From positions 1-64,000 of the forward strand of contig CALTTH010000007.1 in NCBI GenBank assembly GCA_943908365.1: a DNA stretch of 64,000 bases. Direction: 5' to 3'. Below the pieces are notes generated by a model, which did not search any database, had not been told where the DNA came from, and saw nothing but the letters and a program-made list of their open reading frames with translations. Origin of the DNA: an uncultured Hyphomicrobiales bacterium. Its GTDB lineage: Bacteria > Pseudomonadota > Alphaproteobacteria > Rhizobiales > Rhizobiaceae. Both the position numbers and the translations under genes were made by a program. Positions 35,093 to 44,568 of the stretch are shown here, one piece after another (within the stretch, counting starts at the first letter, position 1; each line of letters opens with the position of its first letter).

Positions 35093-36321
35093 GCCCGCGC
35101 TCCCGGCCACGGCAGGGCCACGGCCGCCAGCCTGTTTTGATCCACGCGAGCATAGCCCGCCGTTGTCACCACGCTCCTGTGCCGCATCACGTCCGCAACC
35201 TGCTTCATCGGCACGGCGCCGTTGACCAGGCGGCTCGCAATCGTGTGGCGGAAGATATGGATTCTGGTACAGTCCCAGCCCAACCGCTCGTAAACCGCAT
35301 ACACCGATCGCTGCACCGCGCGCGGGGTGATCGGCTCTCCGATAGGCGCTACATGCCGGACGAAGACTTCCCTGTGTTGCGTGGCTTGCCTCTCGTGGAC
35401 GATATAGTCGGCGATCGCTTCACCGGTCGCGAATGGGAGCGGCATAGGATCGGACCGGCGTGACTTGGTGGAGGGCACCTGGATCAGCCCTTTCTCCCAG
35501 TCGATGTCATCGAGCGTCAGGCGAGTTATCTCGATTGACCGCATTCCCAGGTCGGCCAAACACCTTACGATGGCATGAACTCTTTTTCGGGTTTGGCCGA
35601 TTTCCGCCGAGACCTCCAACAATTGCTCCAGCTCCGCAGGGCTGAAGCCTGTTTGAAGTTTGGTCGAGCTTCTCATCGCCGGCGCTGGTATGGCTCTCTT
35701 CAAGCGACGAACGTCATCGCCCACCAGCGTTCGATATCGTAGATAGCATCTGACCGAGCCCGCATAGCTACGAATGGTGGCAGGCTTCCATCTGTTCCCG
35801 CCGAGCACAAACTGTCGGATGTGCAAGGGGGTCAGGTCGGCCATATCGACACGGCCGTCTCTTACACTTCCAACGAGAAGGCGCCGGACGATATTGCTAT
35901 GCTTGCGGCGTGAAGCCTCGGACAAACCCCAAACTTCGGCGAGCATGGCGTCGAATGCCAGGACTTCGCGATCAATCGCCGATAGGTTCGTGGGTGGGAT
36001 CAGGCGCAGCGCCCTCATTTTCACCGCAAGGTTCAAAGCGTATCGCATCGCCTTCACCCCCGTGCGCATCTTCCAGAAGCAGGAGCAGCCGTTCTGGTGC
36101 TCAGCAAGGAACGCCTCAATGTGATCGGTGCTAAAACTGTCCATGGCGACATCACGGTCGGCCAGCCAATAGCCAAAGTGGAGCACGACGGCGGTGTACT
36201 GGCGCCGGCGCGCGGCCTCATAATCACGGCGCTCACAATGGTCTTGGACCATCCGGGCGAGCGGCGACAAAATGTTTCCGGGGTCTTCGGTTCGAAGACG
36301 GAGGTGTAGTGGGGTCGGCAA
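35089..36321 (-). CDS. Tyrosine recombinase, first of RIT trio
   Basis: 410 residues from a TTG at 36321, chosen because AGGAGA lies seven bases upstream and the length matches the first RIT recombinase. The longer frame to 36483 would cross the terminal repeat. Catalytic residues: DLGMRSIEITRL, RIHIFRHTIASRL, MRHRSVVTTAGYARVD. It heads the operon. Confidence 0.9.
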   Translation of the reverse strand: MPTPLHLRLRTEDPGNILSPLARMVQDHCERRDYEAARRRQYTAVVLHFGYWLADRDVAMDSFSTDHIEAFLAEHQNGCSCFWKMRTGVKAMRYALNLAVKMRALRLIPPTNLSAIDREVLAFDAMLAEVWGLSEASRRKHSNIVRRLLVGSVRDGRVDMADLTPLHIRQFVLGGNRWKPATIRSYAGSVRCYLRYRTLVGDDVRRLKRAIPAPAMRSSTKLQTGFSPAELEQLLEVSAEIGQTRKRVHAIVRCLADLGMRSIEITRLTLDDIDWEKGLIQVPSTKSRRSDPMPLPFATGEAIADYIVHERQATQHREVFVRHVAPIGEPITPRAVQRSVYAVYERLGWDCTRIHIFRHTIASRLVNGAVPMKQVADVMRHRSVVTTAGYARVDQNRLAAVALPWPGARA

Positions 36322-36431
36322 TTGCGTTCTCCTGTTCTGTTCAGAGTTGCAATTGCCAGGTTGCCTTCGTTTCGCTGCCCGACGCTGAGGACTGCGGCTC
36401 AGCGAGCCGATTATGTGCAGTTGAAAAGCGG

Positions 36432-36456
36432 AAATGCCCTGCCAGGCAGGGCGTTT
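36432..36456. terminator. Bidirectional terminator-like hairpin
   Basis: Arms GCCCTGCC and GGCAGGGC with a 1-base loop, flanked by AAAT on one side and GTTT on the other. It could end transcripts in either direction. Confidence 0.5.
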
Positions 36457-36488
36457 GAGCATGAGGTGACCATAAGTCACCACGGCGC

Positions 36489-36528
36489 ATATTCATGCTT
36501 ATGCTCACCTCCGCATAAGCATGAATAT
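36489..36528. repeat. 16-bp perfect inverted repeat, 8-base loop
   Basis: ATATTCATGCTTATGC and its exact complement, unlike the GC-rich neighbours. An AT-rich palindrome of this length suits a protein-binding site or a cruciform. Confidence 0.8.
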
Positions 36529-36535
36529 TTCCCGC

Positions 36536-36556
36536 GCGGGTCTCATTGAGACCCGC
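36536..36556. repeat. 9-bp perfect inverted repeat
   Basis: GCGGGTCTC-ATT-GAGACCCGC, seven bases after the preceding palindrome. Confidence 0.7.
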
Positions 36557-36622
36557 ATGTCCCTCACCACTCAGAAATGCCGCTGGCGACCTGTCGGCCG
36601 CAAGGGAAGCTCCGCCGCGGCC

Positions 36623-36638
36623 GGTGCAAATCTGCACC
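36623..36638. promoter_or_regulatory. tra-box-like palindrome upstream of Toprim gene
   Basis: GGTGCAAATCTGCACC matches the Ti-plasmid tra box core GTGCAGATCTGCAC at 13 of 14 bases. It lies about 105 bases before the gene at 36744. TraR encoded at 63380 is the expected binder. Confidence 0.5.
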
Positions 36639-36743
36639 TTGATTGCCGCGCCCTTGCCCCCTCCATTCTTCGCGGCGGAAACGAGGATGGCCGCAGGTAT
36701 GCGGATTGGAAAAGAAGGGCGATCGACAAGTGATCGGAAAACA

Positions 36744-37670
36744 ATGAAGAGAAAAGAGTTGGAGGCGCTGCGCGCCAAGGTGAGTTGCGAAGCCGTGCTG
36801 GAACGAGCCGGTTATGAAATCGATCTGAAGGAAAGCACCCGACGCGCCGTCAAATACCGGCGTAGCGGCAGCATTGTCATAGTCACGCATGACGGACGCG
36901 GCTGGTTCGATCCGCTCAGCGACGAGAAAGGCGATGTATTCGGCCTTGCCATGTTCCTGGAAGGAATTTCATTCCCGTCCGCAACGCAAGCGGTCGCGGC
37001 AATTGTCGGGTATCAACTCTCCCGGCCGGAATGGAGGTCATCGCGTTCTTCAGTGCCAGCAAAAGACATTTGCGACCGTTGGCGCAGCCGGCGCACACCT
37101 TCGCCCGGATCCGGTACCTGGCGCTATCTGTGCTGGGCGCGCTGGATCCCGACGGCCATCGCCCGGCAGGCCATTTGCAAGGGTATCCTGCGGGAAGGAC
37201 CCTTCGGCAGTATGTGGGCAGCCCACGTCGATAGCGAGGCGCGCGTCGTCGGCTGGGAGGAGCGCGGACCCGGCTGGCGTGGCTTTGCCACCGGGGGCTC
37301 GAAGGTTATTTTCCGCTTTGGACCAAGCGATGCGTCCCGTCTCTGCGTTACCGAGGCCGCGATCGACGCGATGAGCCTCGCAGCGCTAGAAGGTTCGCGC
37401 GAGCAAACTCTCTATGTCAGCACTGGCGGCGGGTGGTCTCCCGCGACAGATGCTGCGCTTGCCGAACTTGCTGTGCGGCCAGGACTTACAATGGTCGCGG
37501 CCACGGATGCCAATCCTCAAGGCGACGCCTACGCAGAACGACTGCGTGCGCTCGCCGAGGCGTCCGGCTGTGACTGGCAGAGGCTACGTCCGCCGGGGGA
37601 GGATTGGAACGAGGTTCTCCAAAAAAAGGAGAGGGAAAAACGGGAAAGGAAGACCGAAGGGAATAACTAG
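36744..37670 (+). CDS. DUF3991/Toprim domain protein
   Basis: 308 residues from the ATG at 36744; the in-frame extension from 36546 is not supported. An N-terminal DUF3991-type region (RKELEALRAKVSCEAVLERAGYEI, GWFDPLSDEKGDVFGLAMFLEG) precedes a Toprim domain with LCVTEAAIDAMSLAAL and VAATDANPQGDAYAERL (acidic metal ligands). Such proteins accompany plasmid replication or transfer and may be primase-like. The function of this one is unknown. It is the first gene of the rightward block. Confidence 0.82.
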   Translation: MKRKELEALRAKVSCEAVLERAGYEIDLKESTRRAVKYRRSGSIVIVTHDGRGWFDPLSDEKGDVFGLAMFLEGISFPSATQAVAAIVGYQLSRPEWRSSRSSVPAKDICDRWRSRRTPSPGSGTWRYLCWARWIPTAIARQAICKGILREGPFGSMWAAHVDSEARVVGWEERGPGWRGFATGGSKVIFRFGPSDASRLCVTEAAIDAMSLAALEGSREQTLYVSTGGGWSPATDAALAELAVRPGLTMVAATDANPQGDAYAERLRALAEASGCDWQRLRPPGEDWNEVLQKKEREKRERKTEGNN

Positions 37671-37847
37671 GCTTGCCGCATGCGCGCCGGCCGCATCAAG
37701 GGAGGCTTCGCCCGGCATGCGCCGGCCCTTGACCCGGCCGGACACGAGGCCGGCAGCGCGGAAGGGGTCATGAAGGACTGAAGGGGTTGGCGAGTTCGAA
37801 ACGACTTGTGCTGCCTTCGGTCCAAAACCCCAAAAAGGATCAAGCTG

Positions 37848-38453
37848 ATGACCTCGATAGCCCTTCCCCGCAAAATCTTTCAAGGAGCGGCCAAGCGCGC
37901 CGACATGTTCCGGATGTTCGACAGGCACGTCATGCGCCCCGGCCGCTTTGAGGGCGATCAGTCTGCCGTCTATTCGGGCGAATGGTTCGAGATCGATGAA
38001 ACCTCCTATTCCTATATGCTCGACATTCTGCCGCCGCTCTGGATGCGCGGGCCGATCTTTGCGATGCGGGAGTTCATGACCGGTTCGGTGACCTCGGTGT
38101 TTTACGCGATCCGGATCGATGAAGCGGTTCGCTACTTTCACACCTACTGCGACCTCTCGGACCCGAACTCTGTGGAGGCGATGCGGACCGCGATCATCGA
38201 CCGTGAAACCCGACCGGTCCGGGCCATGAGCCGCGAAGAACGGCTTGAGCATATCTGGAGGACGACCACCGACGACTATCGTGGCTATGCCGGCGCGCGT
38301 TGGCCGACGGCGATGCAGGGCCATCGCACGGTGATGCTCTACGGTGGCAGTGAAGGCAGCTTTCTGAAGTTGCTCGACACCCTGTCTGACGACGAGATCG
38401 CGGCCAAGCTGCCGGTGCATCTACGCCACCTCCCCTCAGCCCTGGCCGCCTGA
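37848..38453 (+). CDS. DUF1419 protein
   Basis: 201 residues from the ATG at 37848, preceded by AAAAAGGA. The whole protein fits the DUF1419 family found on rhizobial plasmids (RMFDRHVMRPGRFEGDQSAVYSGEWFEIDE...FFAMREF-like segments). No catalytic motif is visible. Its leader (37671-37847) has GC-rich complementary stretches. In the inferred leading region it is a candidate early-transfer protein. Confidence 0.85.
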   Translation: MTSIALPRKIFQGAAKRADMFRMFDRHVMRPGRFEGDQSAVYSGEWFEIDETSYSYMLDILPPLWMRGPIFAMREFMTGSVTSVFYAIRIDEAVRYFHTYCDLSDPNSVEAMRTAIIDRETRPVRAMSREERLEHIWRTTTDDYRGYAGARWPTAMQGHRTVMLYGGSEGSFLKLLDTLSDDEIAAKLPVHLRHLPSALAA

Positions 38454-38541
38454 GCCAGATCATCATTCGCAAACTCCGCGCCGAAAGCGGTCTTCTCGGT
38501 GGCCGAGCGATGGCGCACGCCCTCTTTCAAGGAGCTTTCCC

Positions 38542-41500
38542 ATGAGCAACGATCCCTTTACATCAGACATGTTTGGCTCGAGCGTGCTTTCGTCCGGCCT
38601 TGGGCTTGGCGTAACAGCGTTCGGCGGGCTCTCGCCTGATGCCGCCAATGACGACCATCCGGATCCCCTGCCGCCGGCGCCAGCACCCGCCCTCCCGGTC
38701 GGCGCCACGCCTGCCCGGCGTGCGAGGCTTCGGGCAAACTTCTATCTCGACGGCAACCGCGGGCTTGCCGCCTCCTGGAAGGATCGCGCCCGCGCCAATG
38801 TCGCGGCGATCCTCGTCGCCGACGGCATTGCCAAGCAGGAGCGACCGGCGACGGCCAAGGAACAGGCGCAGTTGATCCGCTTCACCGGCTTCGGCGCCGG
38901 GGAACTGGCCAACGGTATGTTCCGTCGGCCGGGCGAGGTCGATTTCCGCCAGGGCTGGGACGATATTGGTTCTTCGCTCGAGAGCGCGGTTTGCGAGAGC
39001 GATTACGCGTCGCTTGCCCGCTGCACCCAATATGCGCATTTCACGCCGGAGTTCATCATCAGCGCAATCTGGGCTGGGGTCCAGAAACTGGGCTGGCGCG
39101 GTGGCCGGGTGCTGGAACCTGGCATCGGCACGGGGCTGTTCCCTGCCCTGATGCCGGAGCCGTATCGCGATGTCGCCTATGTGACCGGGATCGAGCTCGA
39201 TCCGGTCACCGCCCGCATCGCCCGCCTGCTTCAGCCAAAGGCGCGGATCATCAATGGCGACTTTGCCCGCACGGATCTGGCTCCGATCTACGATCTCACC
39301 ATCGGCAATCCGCCCTTCTCCGATCGCACCGTCCGCTCGGACCGTGCTTACCGGTCGCTTGGCCTTCGTTTGCACGACTATTTCATCGCCAGGTCGATCG
39401 ACCTGCTGAAGCCCGGTGCGCTCGCCGCCTTCGTCACATCGCATGGCACCATGGACAAGGCCGATAGCACGGCACGCGAGCATATCGCCAAATCCGCCGA
39501 CCTGATTGCGGCTATCCGCCTGCCCGAAGGCAGCTTTCGCCGTGACGCCGGCACGGATGTCGTCGTCGACATTCTGTTCTTCCGCAAGCGGAAGCCCGGA
39601 GAGCCGGAGGGAAATCAGCTGTGGCTCGATGTCGATGAGATCAGGCCGGCCACCGACGACGAAGGCGCCATCAGGGTCAATCGCTGGTTTGGTCGGCATC
39701 CGGACTTCGTGCTCGGCACACACGCCCTGACGTCCGGCCCGTTCGGCGAGACCTACACATGCCGCCCACGCGAAGGAGAGAATCTCGAAGCCGCCCTTGC
39801 CACTGCCATCGAACTTCTGCCGGCTGATCTCTATGACGGCGAGCCGACACCAATCGATATTGATCTGGAGGAAGAACTCGGCGAGATCGTCGATCTACAG
39901 CCGAAGGGCGGGACTGTTCGCGAGGGCAGCTTCTTCCTCGACCGGTCGAAGGGCCTTATGCAGATGCTCGACGGATCGGCCGTGCCGGTCACCGTCCGCA
40001 AGGGTCGCACGGGTAAAGGGGTCCCGGAAAAGCACGTCCGGATCGTCTCAAAGCTGATCCGGATCCGCGATGCAGTGCGCGAGGTCCTGAAGGCGCAGGA
40101 AACCGATCGGCCATGGCGCGATCTCCAGGTGCGATTGCGCATTGCCTGGTCGAGTTTTGTGCGTGATTTCGGGCCGATCAACCACACAGTCGTGTCCGTT
40201 CAAGAGGATATCGAGACCGGCGAGGTCAAGGAGACCCATCGACAGCCGAACCTCGCACCGTTCCGCGACGATCCCGATTGCTGGCTGGTCGCCTCTATCG
40301 AGGATTATGATCTGGAGACGGACACGGCAAGACCCGGCCCGATATTCTTCGAACGGGTGATTGCTCCGCCGGCAGCACCGACCATCACCTCCCCCGCCGA
40401 TGCGCTCGCCGTCGTGCTGAATGAACGCGGCCATGTCGATATCGACCATATCGCCGAGCTGCTGCATAGCGATCCTGCTGATGTGGTCGACGAGCTGGGC
40501 GAGGCCATCTTCCGTGATCCGGCCGATGGATCGTGGAAGACGGCAGACGGATATCTCTCAGGGGCCGTCCGCACAAAGCTCGCCGCCGCGCAGGCCGCAG
40601 CCGATCTCGACCCCGCCTATGAGCGCAATGTCCGCGCCCTCCAGGATGTCCAGCCGGCCGACCTTCGCCCCTCCGACATCACAGCGCGTCTTGGCGCGCC
40701 GTGGATCCCGGCCGCCGATGTCGTGGCTTTCGTGAAGGAGACGATGGAAGCCGATATCCGCATCCATCACGTGCCGGAGCTCGGCTCCTGGACGGTCGAA
40801 GCGCGGCAGCTCGGCTATTCGGCCGCCGGCACATCCGAATGGGGCATCAGCCGCCGCCATGCCGGCGATCTGCTCGCCGATGCGCTGAACAGCCGGGTGC
40901 CTCAGATCTTTGACGTGTTCAAGGATGCCGACGGCGAGCGTCGGGTCCTCAATGTCGTTGACACGGAAGCCGCTCGCGACAAGCTGCAGCGGATCAAGCA
41001 GGCGTTTCAGGAATGGGTGTGGACCGATCCCGACCGCACCGACCGACTGGCCCGCGACTACAACGAGCGCTTCAACAATATCGCGCCGCGCAAATTCGAC
41101 GGCTCCCATCTGAAACTTCCCGACGCCTCAGGCGCCTTTGTTTTGTATGGGCACCAGAAGCGGGGCATCTGGCGGATCATCGCCGATGGCTCAACCTATC
41201 TCGCGCACGCCGTTGGTGCCGGCAAGACGATGACGATGGCGGCGGCGATCATGGAGCAGCGCCGGCTTGGACTGATTGCCAAGGCGATGCTGGTTGTGCC
41301 CGGCCACTGCCTGGCCCAGGCGGCCCGCGAATTCCTGGCGCTCTATCCGAACGCTCGTATTCTCGTCGCCGACGAGACCAACTTCACAAAGGACAAGCGC
41401 GCCCGGTTTCTGTCGCGGGCTGCCACCGCCACCTGGGATGCGATCATCATTACGCATTCGGCGTTCCGCTTCATCGCCGTGCCGTCTGCCTTTGAGCAGG

Positions 41501-43605
41501 AGATGATCCAGGAGGAGCTGCAGCTTTATGAGGATCTGCTGACCAAGGTCGACAGCGAGGACCGCGTCTCGCGCAAGCGCCTCGAGCGGTTGAAGGAAGG
41601 ACTGCAGGAGCGGCTCGAAGGTCTCGCCACCAGAAAGGATGATCTTCTCACCATCTCGGAAATTGGTATCGACCAGATCGTCGTCGATGAGGCACAGGAA
41701 TTCCGCAAGCTGTCTTTCGCCACCAATATGTCGACGCTGAAGGGCATCGACCCGAACGGCTCGCAGCGCGCCTGGGATCTCTATGTCAAATCCCGCTACA
41801 TCGAGACGCGCAACCCTGGCCGCGCGCTGGTACTGGCGTCCGGTACGCCGATCACCAACACGCTGGGCGAGATGTTTTCCATCCAGCGCCTACTCGGTCA
41901 TGCGGCGCTTGCCGAGCGTGGGCTGCACGAATTCGATGCCTGGGCATCCTGCTTCGGCGATACAACTACGGAATTGGAGATCCAGCCATCCGGCAAATAC
42001 AAGCCGGTCAGCCGCTTCGCATCCTTTGTCAACGTGCCGGAGCTGATCGCCATGTTCCGCTCGTTTGCCGATGTGGTGATGCCTGAGGATCTCCGGCAGT
42101 ATGTTAAGGTGCCTAACATCTCGACCGGCCGGCGGCAGATCATGACGGCCAAGCCGACGGCACTGTTCAAGACCTATCAGCAGACCCTCGGCAGCAGGAT
42201 CAAGGCGATCGAGCAGCGTGAGGGGCCCGCCAAGCCGGGTGACGACATACTGCTGTCCGTCATCACTGATGGGCGCCATGCGGCGATCGACCTGCGCTTC
42301 GTCATGCCGGCGGCCGAAAACGAGGAGAATAACAAGCTCAATCTGCTCGTCCGCAATGCCTACGGGATCTGGAAGGATACCGGCGAGGAGATCTATCGAC
42401 GCCCCGACGGCAAGGATTATGAGCTACCGGGCGCTGCCCAGATGATCTTCTCCGATCTCGGCACGATCAATGTCGAAAAGTCCCGCGGCTTCTCGGCCTA
42501 TCGTTTTATCCGCGACGAGCTGATCCGGTTCGGCGTGCCGGTATCGCAAATCGCCTTCATGCAGGACTACAAGAAGACCGAAGCCAAGCAGCGGCTGTTC
42601 GGTGACGTGCGCGCTGGCAAGGTCCGTTTCCTGATCGGCTCGTCTGAAACTATGGGCACGGGGGTCAACGCCCAGCTTCGGCTGAAGGCGCTCCATCACC
42701 TCGATGTGCCATGGCTGCCATCGCAGATCGAACAGCGAGAAGGCCGGATCGTCCGTCAGGGCAACCAGCACGACGAGGTCGATATCTTCGCCTATGCCAC
42801 CGAGGGTTCGCTCGATGCCAGCATGTGGCAGAATAACGAGCGCAAGGCCCGCTTCATTGCCGCGGCTCTGTCGGGAGATACCTCGATCCGGCGGCTCGAA
42901 GACGTTGGCGAGGGGGCTGCCAACCAGTTCGCCATGGCCAAGGCGATCGCATCTGGCGATGAACGGTTGATGCAGAAGGCAGGCTTGGAGGCCGATATCG
43001 CACGGCTCGACCGGCTGCGGGCCGCCCACGAGGACGATCAATACGCCGTACGCCGGCAGATGCGAGATGCAGAGCGCGAAATCGAGGTCTCAACCAGACG
43101 GATCGACGAAATCGGCCAAGACATCGCGCGGCTACAGTCGACCACCGGCGATGCCTTCACCATGACGGTGCTCGGTAAAGAATATGTCGAGCGCAAGGAA
43201 GCGGGCCGGGCGCTGATGAAGGAAATCCTCACGCTTTTGCAGCTTCAGCATGAGGGCGAGGTGCATCTTGCCACGATCGGCGGCTTCGATCTCGTCTATG
43301 AGGGTGAGAGGCTCGGCAAGGGCGATGGCTATCGCTACGAGACGCTGCTCCAACGCACTGGCGTAAGTCAAGAGATCGAGCTTGCAATCACGGTCACGCC
43401 GCTGGGCGCCATCTCACGGCTGGAGCATGGACTTGAAGGCTTCGAGGAGGAGCGGCGTCAATATCGCCGGCGTCTCGAAGAGGCCGAGCGGCGGCTTGCC
43501 TCCTACCGTTCGCGAGACGGAGGAGCGTTCGCGTTCGCTGACGACCTAAAGGAGGCGCGAGCTGAGTGGCATCGAAACGCAACTGGCGGGCGGTCTCGGC
43601 AATGA
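38542..43605 (+). CDS. DarB-like DNA methyltransferase-helicase fusion
   Basis: 1687 residues. The N-terminal third is an N6-adenine methyltransferase: a SAM-binding segment at about 190-200 (GRVLEPGIGTGLF) and catalytic NPPF at about 255. The C-terminal half is a superfamily II helicase with AVGAGKTM near 890, VVDEAQE near 1047 and QREGRIVRQGNQ near 1395. A coiled-coil-like tail follows. The layout is that of phage P1 DarB and plasmid relatives, which protect incoming DNA against restriction. No endonuclease domain is apparent. It is the largest gene of the window. Confidence 0.85.
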   Translation: MSNDPFTSDMFGSSVLSSGLGLGVTAFGGLSPDAANDDHPDPLPPAPAPALPVGATPARRARLRANFYLDGNRGLAASWKDRARANVAAILVADGIAKQERPATAKEQAQLIRFTGFGAGELANGMFRRPGEVDFRQGWDDIGSSLESAVCESDYASLARCTQYAHFTPEFIISAIWAGVQKLGWRGGRVLEPGIGTGLFPALMPEPYRDVAYVTGIELDPVTARIARLLQPKARIINGDFARTDLAPIYDLTIGNPPFSDRTVRSDRAYRSLGLRLHDYFIARSIDLLKPGALAAFVTSHGTMDKADSTAREHIAKSADLIAAIRLPEGSFRRDAGTDVVVDILFFRKRKPGEPEGNQLWLDVDEIRPATDDEGAIRVNRWFGRHPDFVLGTHALTSGPFGETYTCRPREGENLEAALATAIELLPADLYDGEPTPIDIDLEEELGEIVDLQPKGGTVREGSFFLDRSKGLMQMLDGSAVPVTVRKGRTGKGVPEKHVRIVSKLIRIRDAVREVLKAQETDRPWRDLQVRLRIAWSSFVRDFGPINHTVVSVQEDIETGEVKETHRQPNLAPFRDDPDCWLVASIEDYDLETDTARPGPIFFERVIAPPAAPTITSPADALAVVLNERGHVDIDHIAELLHSDPADVVDELGEAIFRDPADGSWKTADGYLSGAVRTKLAAAQAAADLDPAYERNVRALQDVQPADLRPSDITARLGAPWIPAADVVAFVKETMEADIRIHHVPELGSWTVEARQLGYSAAGTSEWGISRRHAGDLLADALNSRVPQIFDVFKDADGERRVLNVVDTEAARDKLQRIKQAFQEWVWTDPDRTDRLARDYNERFNNIAPRKFDGSHLKLPDASGAFVLYGHQKRGIWRIIADGSTYLAHAVGAGKTMTMAAAIMEQRRLGLIAKAMLVVPGHCLAQAAREFLALYPNARILVADETNFTKDKRARFLSRAATATWDAIIITHSAFRFIAVPSAFEQEMIQEELQLYEDLLTKVDSEDRVSRKRLERLKEGLQERLEGLATRKDDLLTISEIGIDQIVVDEAQEFRKLSFATNMSTLKGIDPNGSQRAWDLYVKSRYIETRNPGRALVLASGTPITNTLGEMFSIQRLLGHAALAERGLHEFDAWASCFGDTTTELEIQPSGKYKPVSRFASFVNVPELIAMFRSFADVVMPEDLRQYVKVPNISTGRRQIMTAKPTALFKTYQQTLGSRIKAIEQREGPAKPGDDILLSVITDGRHAAIDLRFVMPAAENEENNKLNLLVRNAYGIWKDTGEEIYRRPDGKDYELPGAAQMIFSDLGTINVEKSRGFSAYRFIRDELIRFGVPVSQIAFMQDYKKTEAKQRLFGDVRAGKVRFLIGSSETMGTGVNAQLRLKALHHLDVPWLPSQIEQREGRIVRQGNQHDEVDIFAYATEGSLDASMWQNNERKARFIAAALSGDTSIRRLEDVGEGAANQFAMAKAIASGDERLMQKAGLEADIARLDRLRAAHEDDQYAVRRQMRDAEREIEVSTRRIDEIGQDIARLQSTTGDAFTMTVLGKEYVERKEAGRALMKEILTLLQLQHEGEVHLATIGGFDLVYEGERLGKGDGYRYETLLQRTGVSQEIELAITVTPLGAISRLEHGLEGFEEERRQYRRRLEEAERRLASYRSRDGGAFAFADDLKEARAEWHRNATGGRSRQ

Positions 43606-43795
43606 GACCAACGCGCTGGCCGCATAGCTGTATTGCACAATAAGTGTTTTCCGATTGGCCAAAAATCAGGCATAAAGCCTATAGCTGATGCATATGGCGG
43701 TCTCCTCCCAGTTCCGCCGCAGCAGCTGTTCCCCTCTGGAGGTCAAAGATCTCCACACTTTATGGCCCGCGGTTTACTCCGTCGGCCCTTTTTTC

Positions 43796-44038
43796 TTACA
43801 CATCATCATCCAAAATTATCTCATCCTGGCCAGGCTGACGACCACGGTGCTGTTCTTCCTTGAGAGAAAGACTGTCGAGATAGCGCTCGCGCATCGTACG
43901 CATGTCGATGTCGCCACTGATCCATGCATCCAGCAGAGCCCTAACGATTGGGTCCTCGTCGATCGGCATACCACGCGACTTCGCGCGATTGATGGCGCGG
44001 TGTGCGATGGCCCTCCGGGCTTCAGGATCGGTACTCAT
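43796..44038 (-). CDS. Small acidic hypothetical protein
   Basis: 80 residues from an ATG preceded by GAGGAAAG. MSTDPEARRAIAHRAINRAKSRG, then PIVRALLDAWISGDIDMRTMRERYLDSL, with an acidic end. The helical style recalls antitoxin-like or small plasmid proteins, but no family is certain. It is one of few leftward genes in this block. Confidence 0.65.
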   Translation of the reverse strand: MSTDPEARRAIAHRAINRAKSRGMPIDEDPIVRALLDAWISGDIDMRTMRERYLDSLSLKEEQHRGRQPGQDEIILDDDV

Positions 44039-44568
44039 CTTTCCTCGACTGGCCCTCTTGGAGGGTGGCGAAAATTATCAGCGAGTGTTCACGGTCGCGA
44101 CTTGAATTTTCCCACCATCAACAATATCTGAGCATCACTTCCCGTTCAGATGATGTCCTGCCGCCGCAATCGCTGTGGCTTTCGATGTCGTCCGGGATCT
44201 TAAAGGGCGCTCCCCTCGCGGGTCGAGCGCCCTTTTGCGTTTCGGTTTCCTGGAAAGGTTCTTCGTGCCTATAGCGCCTGCGCGTGCGCGAGCCGGCGCT
44301 CCGGTAGAGAAGAGGAAATGAAGGAGGAAACGAACCGATCGCCGATCGGTCCTCCTGCCGACGCGTGCGCTCAACCGCCGCCTACGCCATCCCGGCTACT
44401 CGTTCTTCGCAGGGCTGTCAGCCCCGCTCGTCCTTCGCAGCAGGGATGCTCGACCGCAGTTGCGTCAGTCCGGCCGTTCGGCTGTCCGGGAGGTGTCTTC
44501 GAGAAAAATGAAGACAGGAAGGGCTGGCATGGCGCCGGTCCGAAACCCTCTAGACAAGGACAGATCCC
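44039..44568. other. Leader region of the ParB-like gene
   Basis: No gene. It contains the hairpin at 44202-44235 and an imperfect direct repeat (CTCGTTCTTCGCAGGG near 44399 and CTCGTCCTTCGCAG near 44428). AAGGA precedes the ParB-like start. Confidence 0.6.
44202..44236 (+). terminator. Terminator-like hairpin upstream of ParB-like gene
   Basis: AAAGGGCGCTC pairs with GAGCGCCCTTT across a 12-base loop and ends in TTTT. As it lies far before the next start, it may end an upstream transcript or act as an attenuator. Confidence 0.6.

Larger units (their letters stand above)
33065..36420 (-). mobile_element. RIT element (recombinase in trio)
   Basis: Three overlapping tyrosine recombinases in the order and sizes of RIT elements (about 410, 320 and 334 residues). 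Candidate ends are GCACATAATC at 33125-33134 and its inverted copy GATTATGTGC at 36409-36418. A related direct copy, GATTATGCTCAG, is at 33065-33076, with a hairpin (33084-33111) between the two left copies. No target duplication could be identified, so the exact borders are uncertain. Confidence 0.75.
36322..36743. other. Intergenic region packed with palindromes
   Basis: No gene is supported. It holds perfect hairpins at 36395-36409, 36436-36452, 36465-36481, 36489-36528 and 36536-36556, and a tra-box-like palindrome at 36623-36638. It separates the RIT element from the Toprim gene. Confidence 0.8.
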
